DNA from: Pseudomonadota bacterium
GTDB taxonomy: Bacteria; Pseudomonadota; Gammaproteobacteria; Burkholderiales; REEB80
Reading direction: 5' to 3'
Assembly (NCBI GenBank): GCA_028873515.1
Contig: JAGWIG010000006.1
Coordinates: 1 to 64,000, forward strand
Length of the DNA: 64,000 nt
Below are positions 1-8,484 of the stretch, piece by piece (within the stretch, counting starts at the first letter, position 1; every line of letters starts with the position of its first letter). A program made the translations under genes and the position numbers. The notes beneath the pieces were generated by a model. It had not been told where the DNA came from. It did not search any database and saw nothing but the letters and a program-made list of their open reading frames with translations.

Positions 1-46
1 CGTAAATCTGGTATCTTTCTTCCTGGGTAAGGTGTGTGTAGTTCAT
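1..46 (-). CDS. IS30-family transposase, N-terminal fragment
   Basis: The minus strand from 46 translates as MNYTHLTQEERYQIY. This matches the very conserved beginning of IS30-family transposases, where the N-terminal helix-turn-helix region starts with a THLTxEERYxI pattern. Only 15 codons are visible, so neither the DDE catalytic domain nor the integrity of the gene can be judged. The gene is too short here to be found by ORF length and was recognised by sequence. An alternative is a coincidental match, which is unlikely over 15 residues. Confidence 0.75.
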   Translation of the reverse strand, partial: MNYTHLTQEERYQIY

Positions 47-145
47 GGATGCAATTTCGACTGGCTGGTCAAAAAAGCACAAATGCTACCGCATCCTGCC
101 CCCCTGATCAGCATTATTCAAAATTGCACTTCATGCTTGAATCCG
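1..145 (-). mobile_element. IS30-family insertion sequence, cut by the window edge
   Basis: The transposase start codon lies at 46 on the minus strand, and the element continues past the left edge. About 75-100 bases upstream of that ATG, around 121-145, the minus strand reads GATTCAAGCATGAAGTGCAA, which resembles (from memory) the terminal inverted repeats of IS30-group elements. The outer boundary is therefore put near 145 but is not proven, because the other end and any target duplication are outside the window. The element sits just downstream of panC, so it may have disrupted whatever followed panC. Confidence 0.6.
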
Positions 146-194
146 TGTTCTTAAATAGCCTCATTTAAAATATATAACAAAATGACACCATGGC

Positions 195-1028
195 CTAATC
201 ACAAATGAATTCAATATTATCAATTAATCTAGTTTTACCAATCCAGACCGCTGCCAATATAACCAATCTGTTGCATCCTTGTTCAGGAAGCTGCAGGGTG
301 TCTGAATCCCTAACTGTTACATATTCTACCTGCCATCCTTTATCCCGCATCTTTCTCGTTGCTGCCTCACAAAGCATTTCATACCCATCCTTACCAGAAG
401 ATATTTTTTGAACAACATCCTGGAGTGTTGCATACAGCATAGGTGCTTCAGCACGTTCAGAAACAGATAAATAGCTATTGCGTGAACTCAAGGCCAGTCC
501 ATCAAGGTCACGAACCGTCTCTATACCAACTATCCTGACCGGAACATTCAATTGTTCAACCATCTCTTGAATAATGAACAACTGCTGGTAATCTTTCTTG
601 CCAAATAAAGCCACTTCCGGCCGAGCTAGATTAAAAAGCTTAAGAACAACAGTCGCAACACCAGCAAAATGTCCCGGTCGCGTCACGCCGCACAGATCTG
701 AAGCCAAATCAGATGGCCTGATCAGGACTGTTTGCCGAAAAGGATAAAGCATTGACAAATCTGGTGTAAAAACTGCATCTGTACCTATCGATTCCAGTTT
801 CGCAAAATCTGCTTCTAAGGTGCGGGGATATCTCTCAAAATCTTCACCTGCACCAAATTGAAGTGGGTTAACAAATATGCTGACCAGAACCCTCTCACCT
901 TCATTAAGAGCATGACGTACAAGGGAGAGATGGCCTTCATGAAGATTTCCAAGAGTAGGCACCAGAGCAATAGAACCCTTTTGTTCACGATATTGGCGTA
1001 ATTGAGAAAGGTTTTGAATAACCAACAT
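195..1028 (-). CDS. panC: Pantothenate synthetase
   Basis: PanC condenses pantoate with beta-alanine using ATP to make pantothenate, the precursor of coenzyme A, in the cytoplasm. The HIGH-like nucleotide-binding segment LGNLHEGH is at about residues 26-33, FGKKDYQQ at about 142-149, and the second signature LALSSRN at about 178-184. The length of 277 residues is normal. The start at 1028 is chosen because AAGGA lies about 8 bases upstream and translation then begins MLVIQNL; the frame could be read further upstream, but that would overlap folK. The folK stop codon is one base away, so the two are co-transcribed. panB, often next to panC, is not visible between folK and the IS30 element. Confidence 0.96.
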   Translation of the reverse strand: MLVIQNLSQLRQYREQKGSIALVPTLGNLHEGHLSLVRHALNEGERVLVSIFVNPLQFGAGEDFERYPRTLEADFAKLESIGTDAVFTPDLSMLYPFRQTVLIRPSDLASDLCGVTRPGHFAGVATVVLKLFNLARPEVALFGKKDYQQLFIIQEMVEQLNVPVRIVGIETVRDLDGLALSSRNSYLSVSERAEAPMLYATLQDVVQKISSGKDGYEMLCEAATRKMRDKGWQVEYVTVRDSDTLQLPEQGCNRLVILAAVWIGKTRLIDNIEFICD

Positions 1029-1029
1029 G

Positions 1030-1515
1030 TCATGTTCCTTCAATTCGCTTAACTCCACTCCTATCACTGATACTTAACAAATGTCCCACTTCGCCAAATC
1101 CTGGGATAAGCAATGCTGCATCGAGATCGGATAGAGGTGCCAGGACAAAAGCGCGTTCATGCATACGAGGATGAGGCAAAATCAGCCTGTCATCAGAAAA
1201 AACCAGATCCTCGTATAAGAGAATATCAAGATCCAAGGTTCGTGGGCCATTTATAATCCCACGCTGGCGCCCATGCAACCGTTCTATTTCCAGTAATACA
1301 TCAAGTAGCGCATGAGGAAATAATCCCGTTTCGATACGAGCACAAGCATTGATAAAATCCGGCTGTCTGTCATAACCTACGGGAGAGGTCTTATAAAGCG
1401 GAGAGTTCGCCTCTATCCGTATTCCGGGCCATTTATCAATCTGTTCCAAGGCTATCCTGACCTGATTCACAGGGTCATCCAGATTGCTCCCCAAAGCAAT
1501 GTAAGCTTTTGTCAT
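1030..1515 (-). CDS. folK: 6-hydroxymethyl-7,8-dihydropterin pyrophosphokinase
   Basis: FolK transfers pyrophosphate from ATP to hydroxymethyl-dihydropterin, a step of folate synthesis. Family signatures are plain: ALGSNL near residues 7-12, the metal-binding RTLDLDILLYED at about 92-103 (Asp95 and Asp97 in the expected places) and LPHPRMHERAFVLAPL at about 113-128. The protein has 161 residues, typical for a single-domain FolK. Its ATG overlaps the pcnB stop as TAATG and its stop lies one base from the panC start, so pcnB-folK-panC form a tight operon. folB, which acts two steps earlier in the pathway, is at 38.2 kb. Confidence 0.96.
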   Translation of the reverse strand: MTKAYIALGSNLDDPVNQVRIALEQIDKWPGIRIEANSPLYKTSPVGYDRQPDFINACARIETGLFPHALLDVLLEIERLHGRQRGIINGPRTLDLDILLYEDLVFSDDRLILPHPRMHERAFVLAPLSDLDAALLIPGFGEVGHLLSISDRSGVKRIEGT

Positions 1516-2840
1516 TACTTACCCTGACCCGCCGAAGGAGATCTGCGACGCTTTCGGCGACGTGCTGGTCCCGCATGTAACAACATCATCTTCCGATCAT
1601 GCTCAGATGCAGACTGGAAGGATTCCCACCATCGACCAAGCTCTGCATCAACCTCACCGCTTTGACACCGCAGAAGAAGGAAATCATATCCGGCACGAAA
1701 ACGAGGGTGAGCCAGAAGGCGTGAAGGCTTATTTCCGCTCCGATTTTCAAAACGCGGTTGAAGCCCCCATATCTCCTTCATGCCTGTTCCGAACCGACGG
1801 GGAATTGCCAATTTTTCGGCCATATTATCCATCACTTCATCCATGGCCTGAAATAAAGCTGGCATAGATTGTTCCCCCCGTGCTTGAAGCTCATTCCATG
1901 CAGACAATACATCATGCCAAAAAAGTGTGGCAAAAAGGAAACCTGGAGAAACTGACTTGCCTTCCCGAATACGTATATCGGTATTAATCAAGGCAAGATC
2001 AACAAATTTCTGTCCTAAAGGCTGCTCAAGCACCATGTCAAGCATGGGCAGAATCCCATGATGCAAACCTTCGGAACGCAATCTTGTAATCCCTTCGCGT
2101 GCGTGCCCTGATAAAAGAAGTTTAAGCATTTCATCAAAAACACGTGCGGCAGGAACATGATTCAACAAATGAGCCATTGAGGCTATAGGCGATCTGGTTA
2201 TAGTTTCAATCTGAAAATCTAGTTTGGCTGAAAGCCGGACAGCACGAAGCATCCTCACGGGATCCTCACGGAACCGAACCTGAGGATCACCGATAACCCG
2301 CAAAAGACGCCGTTCAATATCCTCAACACCCCCCACGTAGTCTAGGATCATCTCAGTACAGGGGTCATAATACAGCGCATTAATAGTGAAATCCCTTCTC
2401 ACAGCATCCTGGGGTTGCGTGCCAAATGCATTGTCACTGATAATCCTGCCCCGCTCATCAGCAGCAATTTCCCCCGTTTGCTCCGGCACAGCCCGCCGAA
2501 AGGTCGAAACTTCAATAATATCGCCCTTCATGACATGAACAATCTGAAAACGCCGTCCAATAATCCGTGACCGTCTGAAAAGGGCATGCACCTGCTCAGG
2601 TGTTGCATCGGTTGCAACATCAAAATCCTTAGGGGGAATACCAACAATCAAGTCACGTAAAGCCCCGCCTACTATAAACGCACTGAAACCAGCCTGCTGC
2701 AACTGTTCCGTAACCCATAGTGCTGCGGCACTAATATCCTCTCTATGTATTCCATGTCGCTTTGCGGGAATAATACGCGGCCTGGAGGGATCTACCCCAT
2801 GCGGCTTGCCAAGTGCTGCATCAATTAATTTGCGAATCAT
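1515..2840 (-). CDS. pcnB: Poly(A) polymerase I
   Basis: PcnB adds poly(A) tails to RNA 3' ends and so promotes RNA decay. It belongs to the class II nucleotidyltransferases shared with CCA-adding enzymes. The head contains GGALRD (about residues 58-63) and the catalytic DFD (about 72-74), followed by RRDFTINALYYDP and an RNA-binding body. The C-terminus is strongly basic (RRRKRRR), as in poly(A) polymerases rather than CCA-adding enzymes. The start at 2840 gives MIRKLID and 441 residues; an in-frame start at 2888 would add 16 atypical residues. It heads the pcnB-folK-panC operon. Confidence 0.94.
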   Translation of the reverse strand: MIRKLIDAALGKPHGVDPSRPRIIPAKRHGIHREDISAAALWVTEQLQQAGFSAFIVGGALRDLIVGIPPKDFDVATDATPEQVHALFRRSRIIGRRFQIVHVMKGDIIEVSTFRRAVPEQTGEIAADERGRIISDNAFGTQPQDAVRRDFTINALYYDPCTEMILDYVGGVEDIERRLLRVIGDPQVRFREDPVRMLRAVRLSAKLDFQIETITRSPIASMAHLLNHVPAARVFDEMLKLLLSGHAREGITRLRSEGLHHGILPMLDMVLEQPLGQKFVDLALINTDIRIREGKSVSPGFLFATLFWHDVLSAWNELQARGEQSMPALFQAMDEVMDNMAEKLAIPRRFGTGMKEIWGLQPRFENRSGNKPSRLLAHPRFRAGYDFLLLRCQSGEVDAELGRWWESFQSASEHDRKMMLLHAGPARRRKRRRSPSAGQGK

Positions 2841-2997
2841 GGGAACTCTCAGGTTTTGAACCGCAAATATACGGTAAAAACCCCGCAAAATTTAACATTG
2901 GAGAAAGAAAATCTGGAGCAGCAAACGACACAAACCCGCCAAGATAATGCTTTATTCAACAAAAACGCCATTTTACCGATGCCATATTTTTTTTCCA

Positions 2998-3756
2998 TCA
3001 CTTTTGCGGTACTAGCCAGGCATCGCCTGTCTGTACAGGAACAAAAGCAACACCATAAAGAGAGTGCAGGTTTGACGGGATCAATACATCCCTGACAACA
3101 CCCATTTTCATGTTGCCCTCGCCAAATAGAAGCAAGGCATCACTACATCCATTCTGGGCCCAATAAACATCATGAAGCACAGATAAAATTGTCACACCCA
3201 TTCCAGCCTTAAGGGCAAGTGTTTTCATTACCCGGCCCTGATAATCCACATCCAGATTCTGCAAGGGTTCATCAAGCAATAACACTTGCGTATCCTGAGC
3301 CAGCAACTGAGCAATTCTTGCCCGTTGCCTCTCTCCTGCCGACAGTAACCGGTAATTTTCTTTCACAAGATTATCAAGGCCTAATAAATGTAAACTGTCA
3401 GAAACTATCCTGACATCCTTTTCACTTGAACGCCAACCATTAGTCCAAGGTATTCTGGCAAGTGCCACATAATCCCAGGTGCTTCCAAAAAATGCATCGG
3501 ATTCATCCTGAACAAGAATACCAATTAATCTTGCACGTTCACGTGTGGAAAAGCTTCTTAAATCCAACCCATCGAGATATACCTTCCCTTTCACTGGTTT
3601 CACGAGGCCCGCCAAAACCTGAAGAAATGAAGTTTTTCCACTCCCGTTCCTCCCCATCAAGGCGGTCAAAGCTGAAGTTCTGAACACCAGGTTCATATCA
3701 ACAAATATCTGTTGATGACCCGCCATAACTGTCAACTCTTTAACTTCGAGAATCAT
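2998..3756 (-). CDS. ABC transporter ATPase, FecE/BtuD type
   Basis: This is the cytoplasmic ATPase of an importer of the siderophore/haem/cobalamin class. In order it shows Walker A GRNGSGKT (residues 35-42), the Q-loop Gln83, signature LSAGE (138-142), Walker B ending in DEP (162-164) and the switch His195. The length of 252 residues is standard. Its ATG overlaps the stop of the upstream permease gene as ATGA, so the two subunits are translationally coupled. No periplasmic binding protein gene and no recognisable cobalamin riboswitch lie nearby, so the substrate (cobalamin, haem or an iron complex) cannot be assigned from this window. Confidence 0.92.
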   Translation of the reverse strand: MILEVKELTVMAGHQQIFVDMNLVFRTSALTALMGRNGSGKTSFLQVLAGLVKPVKGKVYLDGLDLRSFSTRERARLIGILVQDESDAFFGSTWDYVALARIPWTNGWRSSEKDVRIVSDSLHLLGLDNLVKENYRLLSAGERQRARIAQLLAQDTQVLLLDEPLQNLDVDYQGRVMKTLALKAGMGVTILSVLHDVYWAQNGCSDALLLFGEGNMKMGVVRDVLIPSNLHSLYGVAFVPVQTGDAWLVPQK

Positions 3757-4748
3757 GTGGGGTTCCTTGCAAGCAGCACAAGGAAAAGGGGGACACCAAT
3801 CAATGCAGTTACTACACCTACTGGCAATTCTGAAGGTAAAAACATCACCCGTGCAAGCGTATCAGTCAAACATAAAAATCCACCTCCAACCAAAGCGGCA
3901 AGCGGTAACAAACGCCTGTAATCGGAAATATCAAGTAGCCTCAACACATGGGGTACAATCAGCCCGACAAACCCGATGGCGCCTGCCTGGGTAACCGCTG
4001 CTGCCGTGGCAATTGAAGCAATCAAGAAAATAGCCAGTTTAGTAGGCCAAACTGCAATGCCCAGTGTTGCTGCCTTTGCGTCACCCAGCAGCAGTAGATT
4101 CAGCACCGGCGACAACCACATCGAAGCAATAATAGTAATGATGAGAACCAGAAATGCCCATGTTGGCATCCCAGCCTGGGATAAATCTCCCATCAGCCAG
4201 AACAGCATCCCCTTTACACTTGTGCTTGGAGCCAATACGAGCACAAGACTAATAATCGCACCAAATCCAGCGGAAAGCGCCACTCCTGTTAACAAAAGCC
4301 GATCACTTCTCCACCCTCCTGTCCTGAAACTCACAATCAAGACCAGACCGATGCTGAAAAATGCACCAACAACGGCTCCAGGTCTTATAAGCCAGGCTGG
4401 CAGCCCAAAAAGCATAAGTAATAGTACAGCCGTAGATGCTCCACCCGAAACACCTAGAAGATAAGGATCGGCGAGCGGATTGCATAGTAATACCTGCAGC
4501 AAGGCTCCAGATATCGATAGCAGGGAACCACAAACAAATGCAGACGCTACACGAGGAAACCTAATCTTCCAGAAAATCAGGATGTCCTCTATCGACCCTT
4601 TATGCCACATGGCTTGCCACAACCTGTCTGCTGTAAGATGAACTCCGCCCAAAGCAAGCCCAATGCCAATACTTAATATGGCAAACACGGCTGCATAACC
4701 AATTGCCATCCCATCATGAAATACTAACGAAGACTGATTACGGGCCAT
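3753..4748 (-). CDS. ABC transporter permease, FecCD/BtuC family
   Basis: This is an inner-membrane permease with about ten hydrophobic segments. It has the family pattern RFPRVASAFVCGSLLSISGA followed by LLQVLLCNPLADPYLLGVSGG, typical of BtuC, FhuB and FecCD proteins, and an IGFVGLIVPHVLR segment for coupling to the ATPase. It pairs with the ATPase gene downstream (ATGA overlap). The start is uncertain: ATG at 4748 has AAGG upstream but overlaps the HAD gene by 25 bases, and ATG at 4709 also fits. The orphan permease-ATPase pair sits between two genes (HAD phosphatase and pcnB) that in my recollection are usually neighbours in Burkholderiales, suggesting insertion of the pair. Confidence 0.92.
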   Translation of the reverse strand: MARNQSSLVFHDGMAIGYAAVFAILSIGIGLALGGVHLTADRLWQAMWHKGSIEDILIFWKIRFPRVASAFVCGSLLSISGALLQVLLCNPLADPYLLGVSGGASTAVLLLMLFGLPAWLIRPGAVVGAFFSIGLVLIVSFRTGGWRSDRLLLTGVALSAGFGAIISLVLVLAPSTSVKGMLFWLMGDLSQAGMPTWAFLVLIITIIASMWLSPVLNLLLLGDAKAATLGIAVWPTKLAIFLIASIATAAAVTQAGAIGFVGLIVPHVLRLLDISDYRRLLPLAALVGGGFLCLTDTLARVMFLPSELPVGVVTALIGVPLFLVLLARNPT

Positions 4749-5392
4749 TGGCAACGCCTTGCATATTCGCTAAGGATAGTATCGGGATCAACAGCTACAG
4801 GCTCACTCACCATCTTAAGCAATGGCAAATCATTATGTGAATCACTATAAAAACGACACTCATTAACTGACTCCCAGGATAATCCCTGATTCTCTAGCCA
4901 TTGATGAAATCGTGTAATTTTACCCTCACGAAAACAGGGAACCCCATCCACCTGGCCTGTATAGTTCCCATTCTTCTTTTCGGGTATGGTTGCGATAAGG
5001 TGAGATATACCAAATTCGCGGGCAATCGGACCTGTGACAAAACAATTGGTAGCCGTAATCATTACTACATAATCAGCCGTTTCCTTTGCCTGGGCTACTT
5101 CTTCTCTGGCACGACTTGTGATCATGGGCAAAATCTTTTGTGACATGAACAGGGCATGCCAATCTTCCAACTGGGCCAGGCCATGACGGGAAAGAGGTTT
5201 AAGCTGAAAATCCAGGAAGGCATATATATCGAGCGTACCGGCCATATAGGCATCATAGAACTCCTGGTTTCGTGCTTCATATACTTCTCGATCTAGCACT
5301 CCTTGCCCAATAAGAAATTGGGCCCATTCAAAATCACTATCACCACTAATCAACGTATGATCCAGATCAAACAGAACTATCCTCAAATCCAC
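4724..5392 (-). CDS. HAD-superfamily IB phosphatase
   Basis: This is a 222-residue haloacid-dehalogenase-type hydrolase of the SerB-like IB group. The catalytic motif I is DLDHTL, with nucleophile Asp9 and Asp11, a Thr/Ser motif II lies in the MITATN region, and the metal-binding motif IV is SDSHNDLPLL near the C-terminus. Such proteins dephosphorylate small phosphate esters; the substrate is unknown here. The start is not settled: GTG at 5392 is listed, but TTG at 5386 (giving MRIVLFDLDHTL) has a G-rich ribosome-binding stretch at better distance. The gene overlaps the permease start and probably heads the same transcript. Confidence 0.88.
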   Translation of the reverse strand: MDLRIVLFDLDHTLISGDSDFEWAQFLIGQGVLDREVYEARNQEFYDAYMAGTLDIYAFLDFQLKPLSRHGLAQLEDWHALFMSQKILPMITSRAREEVAQAKETADYVVMITATNCFVTGPIAREFGISHLIATIPEKKNGNYTGQVDGVPCFREGKITRFHQWLENQGLSWESVNECRFYSDSHNDLPLLKMVSEPVAVDPDTILSEYARRCQWPVISLR

Positions 5393-5881
5393 CCCCCATT
5401 AACAAACATTTATCAAACAGCCACAACACATGTACATCATGCTATTTACATGATTTTAAGCCATAGACCCACATTATCTCCAAGAGATTGTTACAATAAC
5501 CCATCTCCTGAACCAGGACTTATCTTAATCCTGTCGCAACCATCACTAAAGGGTTACACGAAGAGAGCTTGTCAAGGTCTATGCGAATATTCACTCAATA
5601 TCTTGGAAAGACAATAAGGCAGCCACTATTACCTTTTTGAAGAATATGATTTTTGTTCATACAGGATAGACCCTTGCAATTGTCAGCCAGTTAGACAGGA
5701 CTTCACGGATTCGCCACGAGCCTTGGGTCTTTCAACACCTCCTTATGAAGGGACTGCTCCCTGATTATCTTGCCTCTTCAAAAAGAAATAAAAAAAATTA
5801 AAATTTCAGGTCACGCATGCATGGTTTCATCATGAGCCCTCATGATAAGATGCAAGGCAGTCTATCATTATGTCAATAATC
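5393..5881. other. Noncoding spacer between divergent genes
   Basis: This is nearly 490 bases between the start of the minus-strand HAD gene and the plus-strand amidotransferase gene. It has no convincing ORF. It contains GGGACTGCTCCC (a short hairpin near 5752), AGACCC and GGGTCT arms near 5667 and 5725, and a palindrome at 5829-5846 listed separately. I could not match it to a known RNA family. Confidence 0.6.
5829..5846. promoter_or_regulatory. Palindromic candidate operator
   Basis: ATCATGAG-CC-CTCATGAT is a perfect 8-base inverted repeat with a 2-base spacer, ending 35 bases before the amidotransferase start codon. The size and position suit a dimeric repressor site or a leader hairpin. 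There is no regulator gene next to it, so its role is inferred only. Confidence 0.35.
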
Positions 5882-6658
5882 ATGTGTCAGCTTCTTGGAA
5901 TGAACTGTAACGTACCAACTGACATCTGTTTTTCCTTCGATGGATTCAGCAGACGAGGTGGCCAGACCGGGGATCATCGGGATGGTTTTGGAATCGCCTT
6001 TTTCGAAGGGCGGGGGGTTAAGCTTTTTCTTGACTCCAAGCCAACCATTGAGTCATCCATTGCTCAACACATCAAGGAAAATCCCATTCACTCCCTCAAT
6101 GTCATCGCACATATTAGAAAAGCAACAAAAGGGAAAATTGCTCTTGAAAATTGTCACCCATTCATCAGGGAAATGTGGGGCAGATACTGGATATTTGCAC
6201 ACAACGGGAATCTTGAGTCTTTCGAGCCAACCCTTCCTTTGCACTATCATGCGGTAGGCGACACTGATAGCGAATTGGCCTTCTGCCATATGCTAGATTA
6301 CCTCTATGACCGCTTTGGAAGTCATTACCCACCATTGCGCCCCCTTACTGATGCAATCAAGGAAATAAGCCAGAAAATTTCGTCTCACGGCCCTTTCAAT
6401 TTTTTGCTTAGCAATGGTGAGTTCATGTTTTGCCACTGTTCAACAAAATTAAGCTATATTGTTCGTCAAGCGCCCTTTACTCATGCCCACCTTGTTGACG
6501 AAGATGTCACCGTGGATTTCGGCCTTGTAACTACCACAAAGGACAGGGTGGCAGTCATCGCCACAGAACCCCTGACAGACAATGAGATTTGGACACCGAT
6601 TGTTCCAGGTGAACTCCTTGTCTTTAACCAGGGGCAACCTATCACCCTTGACAATTAG
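5882..6658 (+). CDS. Class II glutamine amidotransferase, YafJ-like
   Basis: This is an N-terminal-nucleophile glutaminase-domain protein of 258 residues. The start at 5882 is chosen over an in-frame ATG at 5870 because it places the catalytic Cys at position 2 (MCQLLGMNCN), which must become the N-terminus after Met removal. The segment GFGIAFFEG, the VIAHIRKATKG stretch and the FAHNGNLE glutamine-binding motif follow as in YafJ proteins. It lacks a synthase domain, so it is a stand-alone glutamine hydrolase domain whose partner or acceptor is unknown. Its stop is one base from the stop of convergent gluQ. Confidence 0.9.
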   Translation: MCQLLGMNCNVPTDICFSFDGFSRRGGQTGDHRDGFGIAFFEGRGVKLFLDSKPTIESSIAQHIKENPIHSLNVIAHIRKATKGKIALENCHPFIREMWGRYWIFAHNGNLESFEPTLPLHYHAVGDTDSELAFCHMLDYLYDRFGSHYPPLRPLTDAIKEISQKISSHGPFNFLLSNGEFMFCHCSTKLSYIVRQAPFTHAHLVDEDVTVDFGLVTTTKDRVAVIATEPLTDNEIWTPIVPGELLVFNQGQPITLDN

Positions 6659-6659
6659 C

Positions 6660-7571
6660 CTATGGAAAACGGGCCTGTTTATACAGAGGGATCCTGGAAG
6701 GATTCCAGTTTGAGCGGGCCCAAGTCCACACATCCTCCACCCTTGCCCGTCCAAGTTCATCTGGGGGATCCTGTCCAAGAAACGATAAGGCCCTGCACAA
6801 AGTTTGAGACTCCCGTTTCGGCTCAACTGGCTGGGCAAGATTCTGCTTACTGAGCTTTTTTCCAAAACTGTTCAGCACCACTGGAAGATGGCGATATGCT
6901 GGAACGGGAAAATCAAGCGCTTTCTGAAGAAATATCTGGCGACCTGTTGAGGTAAGTAAATCACTCCCCCTTACAACATGTGTAATTTGTTGCCAATCAT
7001 CATCAACTACTACGGCAAGCTGGTAAGCATACAAACCATCCTTGCGTTGCAAAACAAAATCACCGGCCTCCCTGGCTAATTCAGAAACCTGAATGCCATA
7101 GGTTGCATCACAAAAAGAGATAACAGCGTCCTGAACATTCAAACGCCGAGTTGAACCAGCAGCACTGTTTAATCCCTTATGCCTGCAAATTCCAGGATAA
7201 ACCGGCTCTCCTTCAGAATTGACAGGCCATAGACCCATTTCCTTCCTTGAGCATAAACATTCATATACATGCTTCCGCGCACACAAATCATCAAGTGCTG
7301 CCCGATAAGCCTCAATTCTACAATGCTGGTAGACAACTTCCCCTGTCCACACAAAACCATGGTTTTCCAAAGTTCGCAAAATTAAACTATCCATACCCGG
7401 TCGAATACGCGTTACATCCACATCCTCAATACGTACCAACCACTTCCCACCCTGAGTACACGCCTCCAGAAAGCTGCCAACTGCAGTAACAATCGAGCCA
7501 AAATGCAGAGGGCCAGAAGGTGAGGGTGCAAACCGTCCACAATATCGGATCCTGATTTTTTCCTGTTTCAT
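6660..7571 (-). CDS. gluQ: Glutamyl-Q tRNA(Asp) synthetase
   Basis: GluQ-RS is a shortened paralogue of glutamyl-tRNA synthetase that attaches glutamate to the queuosine base of tRNA(Asp). The HIGH-like motif is in FAPSPSGPLHFGS (about residues 14-26) and the KMSKS-like motif is GKKLSKQN (about 238-245). Cysteines at about 106, 108 and 130 fit the zinc site. The anticodon-binding domain of a full synthetase is absent at 303 residues, as expected for this paralogue. It ends one base from the amidotransferase stop on the opposite strand. Confidence 0.93.
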   Translation of the reverse strand: MKQEKIRIRYCGRFAPSPSGPLHFGSIVTAVGSFLEACTQGGKWLVRIEDVDVTRIRPGMDSLILRTLENHGFVWTGEVVYQHCRIEAYRAALDDLCARKHVYECLCSRKEMGLWPVNSEGEPVYPGICRHKGLNSAAGSTRRLNVQDAVISFCDATYGIQVSELAREAGDFVLQRKDGLYAYQLAVVVDDDWQQITHVVRGSDLLTSTGRQIFLQKALDFPVPAYRHLPVVLNSFGKKLSKQNLAQPVEPKRESQTLCRALSFLGQDPPDELGRARVEDVWTWARSNWNPSRIPLYKQARFP

Positions 7572-7707
7572 GACTATCTGCCTTCGGCTACAAATAAAAT
7601 CAAGGACAATTTATTTCCACGCTATTCACAACGAATTCCTTTTTTGGCATATCCTATACATACATGTAAGTTCAACACATTTTGTCAAAATGATTTCAGG
7701 AATGTAA

Positions 7708-8301
7708 ATGATGACAATTTCAATACCAGCAGTGCACTCAATCATCAATGAGCGCATCAGCAAAAGAGCCCTGGATCCTGATCGTCCCGTAACACCTGAA
7801 ACGCTGCTTTCTCTAATCGAAGCAGCACGCTGGGCTCCCTCTTGCAACAATGAACAACCCTGGAGATTCATATTCTGGGATAAAAACAAGGATCAAAGCA
7901 ATTGGCACAAGGCCTTCAGCTGCCTGGCAGAAGGTAATCAGATATGGGTACAACATGCTCCAGTCCTTGCTGTATCACTTGCTTATCAATTAAACAAAAA
8001 AGGGCTGCCTAATTACTGGGCTCAGTATGATACAGGTGCAGCAGCCTTGAACCTATGCTTACAGGCGACTGCACTTGAAATGATAGCCCATCAAATGGGT
8101 GGTTTTGATCCTAAGCAACTCATGGAAGCGTTCAGCTTACCCGAAACCATCACACCAATGTCAATGATTGCCATCGGCTATCCTGGTGATACACAGCGCT
8201 TACCTGAAAAACTTCAGATACGGGAAATGGCACAACGGGAACGACGCCCTGTAAATGAACTTTTTTTTGAATCTTCCTGGAATCATCCCATCAAAAACTA
8301 G
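7708..8301 (+). CDS. Nitroreductase-family flavoprotein
   Basis: This 197-residue protein has the FMN-dependent nitroreductase fold. Typical features are an early INERISKRAL segment with the FMN-contacting Arg, then AARWAPSCNNEQPWRF (about residues 40-55), and a late MIAIGYPGD turn. These enzymes use NAD(P)H to reduce nitro compounds, quinones or enals; the natural substrate is not evident. AGGA lies about 6 bases before ATG 7708. The 3' end overlaps an antisense ORF described at 8200-8484. It appears monocistronic. Confidence 0.9.
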   Translation: MMTISIPAVHSIINERISKRALDPDRPVTPETLLSLIEAARWAPSCNNEQPWRFIFWDKNKDQSNWHKAFSCLAEGNQIWVQHAPVLAVSLAYQLNKKGLPNYWAQYDTGAAALNLCLQATALEMIAHQMGGFDPKQLMEAFSLPETITPMSMIAIGYPGDTQRLPEKLQIREMAQRERRPVNELFFESSWNHPIKN

Positions 8302-8484
8302 ACCAAAAAAATTTTGAGACAGTTCATTAAGCGCATCACAAATTTCAGGTGTCCACAAACTCACAGGCACAAAACCCAAACTAAGATTAAAAGCCGCGCT
8401 TCCATCGGCTGTGACAAACCGATTACAGGCTGTCTGCCTCTGCCTGCCCGGATTTGACCTGACAAGAATATTTACAAAATGCAT
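8200..8484 (-). CDS. Hypothetical small protein downstream of the transglutaminase gene
   Basis: This is an open frame of 94 codons (or 98 from a TTG at 8496) beginning just after the transglutaminase stop on the same strand. Residues about 10-55 look protein-like, with segments RFVTADGSAAF and SLWTPEICDALNEL, but I recognise no family. The last third is antisense to the nitroreductase C-terminus and is probably not under its own selection. No strong ribosome-binding site precedes ATG 8484; GGATCGG precedes TTG 8496. It may be a real small gene, the remains of a longer one, or chance. Confidence 0.3.
   Translation of the reverse strand: MHFVNILVRSNPGRQRQTACNRFVTADGSAAFNLSLGFVPVSLWTPEICDALNELSQNFFGLVFDGMIPGRFKKKFIYRASFPLCHFPYLKFFR

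Noticed and set aside
3976-4464. A 162-codon plus-strand ORF opposite the ABC permease
   Set aside because: The permease has clear family motifs in its own frame; the antisense frame is low-complexity and matches nothing I know.
5703-5744. AAGGAGG followed by a short minus-strand frame (LKDPRLVANP, stop)
   Set aside because: The Shine-Dalgarno-like sequence is too close to the TTG and the frame has only 11 codons. No downstream gene on that strand could use it as a leader, as the HAD gene begins several hundred bases away.
2841-5881. Search for a cobalamin riboswitch linked to the BtuCD-like genes
   Set aside because: No B12-box-like sequence or related conserved core is visible upstream of the HAD gene or the permease gene.
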